Part shown: in pieces, positions 61,901 through 64,000 of the stretch
Position numbering within the stretch: position 1 is the first letter of the stretch
How the letters are laid out: every line of letters starts with the position of its first letter
The notes under the pieces: model-generated
The model's database searches: none
What the model was told of the DNA's origin: nothing
The model's input: the letters and a program-made list of their open reading frames with translations, nothing else
Assembly (NCBI RefSeq): GCF_023914155.1
Contig: NZ_JAMWYS010000009.1
Span: 1-64,000, forward strand
Direction of reading: 5' to 3'
DNA from: Solitalea agri
GTDB lineage: Bacteria; Bacteroidota; Bacteroidia; Sphingobacteriales; Sphingobacteriaceae
Length of the DNA: 64,000 bases
Program-made: the position numbers and the translations under genes

Positions 61901-63427
61901 ATGAACCACCCTGTAAAAGTTAAAAACGCCTTAATTTCAGTTTATTACAAAGACAATTTGGAGCCGATCATTAAAGAACTTGATCGCTTGGGAGTAACTA
62001 TTTTTTCAACCGGAGGAACCGAGACTTTTATTCGTGACCTTGGTGTAAATGTTACACCTGTTGAAGACATGACAAGCTACCCTTCAATTTTGGGTGGTCG
62101 TGTTAAAACGTTACATCCTAAAATCTTTGGCGGTATTTTAGCTCGCAGAGCAAATGAGTCTGATCAGCAACAACTGGCAGAATTTACCATTCCTGAAATT
62201 GACCTGGTTATTGTTGACCTTTACCCATTTGAAGAAACCCTTGCCGCTGGAGCCACAGAACAGGAAATTATTGAAAAAATTGACATTGGTGGAATCTCTT
62301 TAATTCGTGCTGCTGCCAAAAACCACAAAGACGTTATCATTGTTGCTTCTAAAAACGATTACGGATACGTTGAGCAAATTTTAAAAGAACAAGACGGTGT
62401 TTCTTCAATTGAACAACGTAAAGACCTTGCGAAGCGCGCATTTAATATCTCATCGCATTACGATACCGCAATTTTCAACTGGTTCAATAATGATGAGCCT
62501 TTACCTCTTTTCAAACAAAGCATACAAACTTCATCGGTTTTACGTTATGGAGAAAACCCTCATCAAAAAGGTGTTTTCTACGGAAACCTGGATGCAATGT
62601 TCGACAAATTAAATGGTAAAGAGCTTTCATACAACAACCTGGTTGACGTTGACGCTGCTGTTCAGTTAATTGAAGAATTTACCGAACCTACGTTTGCAAT
62701 CCTGAAGCATAACAATGCTTGCGGTGTGGCAACCCGTCCGGTACTTAAAGATGCCTGGGATGCAGCATTAGCTTGTGATCCAATTTCGGCATTCGGCGGT
62801 GTTTTAATTACAAACCAAACGGTAGATGCTGCAACAGCTACCGAAATCAATAAGCTTTTCTTCGAAGTTTTAATTGCTCCTGCTTATAACGATGATGCAT
62901 TGAGCATTCTTACTGAAAAGAAAAACCGCATTATTTTACGTCAAAAACCGGTAGAATTATCTACTAAACAATTCAAAACTTTATTGAATGGCGTAATTGA
63001 GCAAGATAAAGACTTATCAATGGAAGGACCGGCTCAAATGCAAACCGTAACCACTAAAGCTCCTACCGAAGCTGAATTGAAAGACCTTCATTTCGCTAAT
63101 AAAATGGTAAAACATACCAAATCAAATACTATTATTTTAGTTAAGAATGATGTTTTATTGGCGAGTGGAGTTGGACAAACTTCTCGTGTAGATGCATTAA
63201 AACAAGCCATTTTAAAAGCTGAAACTTTTGGTTTCGACTTAAAAGGTGCTGTAATGGCATCTGATGCATTTTTCCCTTTCCCTGACTGTGTTGAAATTGC
63301 ACACCAAGCCGGTATAACAGCTGTTGTTCAGCCAGGTGGTTCAATCAAAGACAAAGATTCAATTGAATATTGCAACAATAATAATGTTGCAATGGTATTT
63401 ACGGGAGTGCGTCACTTTAAACATTAA
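61901..63427 (+). CDS. purH: Bifunctional AICAR transformylase / IMP cyclohydrolase
   Basis: The protein has 508 residues. The N-terminal MGS-like cyclohydrolase domain runs to about 195 (FSTGGTETFIRDLG; GRVKTLHPKIFGG). The transformylase domain is about 196-508, with the catalytic Lys-His in FAILKHNNACGVA (about 265) and the C-terminal PGGSIKDKDSI. It carries out the last two steps to IMP. purN lies upstream and mreB downstream. Confidence 0.97.
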   Translation: MNHPVKVKNALISVYYKDNLEPIIKELDRLGVTIFSTGGTETFIRDLGVNVTPVEDMTSYPSILGGRVKTLHPKIFGGILARRANESDQQQLAEFTIPEIDLVIVDLYPFEETLAAGATEQEIIEKIDIGGISLIRAAAKNHKDVIIVASKNDYGYVEQILKEQDGVSSIEQRKDLAKRAFNISSHYDTAIFNWFNNDEPLPLFKQSIQTSSVLRYGENPHQKGVFYGNLDAMFDKLNGKELSYNNLVDVDAAVQLIEEFTEPTFAILKHNNACGVATRPVLKDAWDAALACDPISAFGGVLITNQTVDAATATEINKLFFEVLIAPAYNDDALSILTEKKNRIILRQKPVELSTKQFKTLLNGVIEQDKDLSMEGPAQMQTVTTKAPTEAELKDLHFANKMVKHTKSNTIILVKNDVLLASGVGQTSRVDALKQAILKAETFGFDLKGAVMASDAFFPFPDCVEIAHQAGITAVVQPGGSIKDKDSIEYCNNNNVAMVFTGVRHFKH

Positions 63428-63523
63428 TTTCTATATTTAACAGCGAGTTAATTTAAAAATTAAGCGTATATACAACACAACAATTAAGTAAGAACTAATA
63501 ATTATAACCGAGCAACAAACCGA

Positions 63524-64000
63524 ATGGGACTGTTTAACTTTTTTACCCAGGAAATCGCAATTGATTTAGGTACAGCCAACACCCTGATCATCCACAATGA
63601 TAAAGTAGTGGTAGATGAGCCTTCTATCGTGGCCCTTGACCGCAAAAGCGGCAAGATGATCGCCATTGGTCGTCAGGCAATGCAAATGGATGGTAAAACA
63701 CACGAAAATATTAAAACAGTAAGACCATTAAAAGACGGTGTTATCGCCGATTTTGATGCAGCTGAACATATGATCCGTGGTTTTATTAAGATGATTAACG
63801 GTGGTAAGGGATGGTTATTCCCTTCGCTACGTATGGTCATTTGTATTCCATCGGGTATTACTGAAGTTGAAAAACGTGCTGTTCGTGACTCGGCAGAAAT
63901 TGCTGGTGCAAAAGAAGTTTATTTAATTCATGAGCCTATGGCTGCCGCTATTGGTATTGGTATCGATGTGGAAGAGCCTATGGGTAATATGATTATTGAT
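63524..64000 (+). CDS. mreB: Rod shape-determining protein MreB (partial, runs off the window)
   Basis: The first 159 residues are present, from the ATG at 63524 (MGLFNFFTQEIAIDLGTANT). Actin-type phosphate loop 1 (IDLGTANTLI) and MreB-typical segments (RPLKDGVIADFDAAEHMIRG; VKRAVRDSA-like EKRAVRDSAEIAGAKEVYLI; EPMAAAIGIG) are visible. It organises peptidoglycan synthesis along the cell. No fault is seen in the visible part. Confidence 0.96.
   Translation, partial: MGLFNFFTQEIAIDLGTANTLIIHNDKVVVDEPSIVALDRKSGKMIAIGRQAMQMDGKTHENIKTVRPLKDGVIADFDAAEHMIRGFIKMINGGKGWLFPSLRMVICIPSGITEVEKRAVRDSAEIAGAKEVYLIHEPMAAAIGIGIDVEEPMGNMIID

Overview
The window looks like a core-chromosome segment of a Bacteroidota bacterium, most likely from the Sphingobacteriales (a Pedobacter or Solitalea-like relative; the genus cannot be fixed from the sequence alone). 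The evidence is the phylum-specific promoter form TTTG-N19-TAnnTTTG upstream of several genes (10674-10704, 42620-42650), CarboxypepD_reg-type TonB-dependent receptors, the gliding genes gldA/gldF/gldG, low G+C, and the order pheT - coiled-coil protein - zapA - rny and purN - purH - mreB. No rRNA, tRNA, CRISPR array, prophage or intact insertion sequence was seen.

Layout. 1-5.5 kb: minus-strand beta-helix lipoprotein, TonB-dependent receptor and Mpo1/DUF962 membrane protein. 5.7-10.5 kb: minus-strand pheT, coiled-coil gene, zapA, a candidate 6S-like RNA and rny. 10.7-14.5 kb: a siderophore-type TonB receptor and a PepSY membrane reductase, with twin candidate operators around the promoter. 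14.5-18.3 kb: radC, a small membrane protein, an SDR enzyme and an unusually long pterin-dependent aromatic amino acid hydroxylase. 18.6-25.2 kb: a DUF4349 lipoprotein, a membrane protein, a Rieske oxygenase, an APC permease and a BlaI/M56 sensor pair with three operators. 25.2-29.7 kb: a TPR/transglutaminase-like protein, glyS and an unknown secreted protein. 29.8-34.6 kb: a toxin-antitoxin pair between direct repeats, then gldA, a four-helix-bundle gene flanked by inverted repeats, gldF, a REP-like hairpin and gldG. 35.9-40 kb: dnaN, then a methionine locus (SAM riboswitch, a cysteine-rich leader ORF, metY, metX). 40-46.6 kb: a phospholipase C/nuclease-like protein, a beta-propeller lipoprotein, rpsT and two M16 peptidase genes. 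46.7-53.7 kb: a glucan phosphorylase-like protein and the tyrosine/homogentisate cluster (flavin reductase, FAH-family hydrolase, hmgA, hppD). 53.8-64 kb: an unknown propeller, a TRIC channel, a GntR regulator, an outer-membrane barrel, a patatin-barrel protein, purN, purH and the start of mreB.

How the genes work together. Phenylalanine can be hydroxylated to tyrosine (16570-18339), and hydroxyphenylpyruvate is degraded through HPPD, HGD and the FAH-family hydrolase (49.8-53.7 kb). The aminotransferase and maleylacetoacetate isomerase of that route are not in the window. MetX makes O-acetylhomoserine, which MetY sulfhydrylates. The metY leader contains a SAM aptamer whose P1 helix ends five bases before a 39-codon ORF that finishes in a cysteine cluster. 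This suggests combined sensing of SAM and cysteine and is the most interesting signal here. GldA and GldF/GldG form the gliding-associated ABC transporter. The TonB receptor at 10.7 kb and the PepSY protein form an iron or siderophore uptake and reduction pair.
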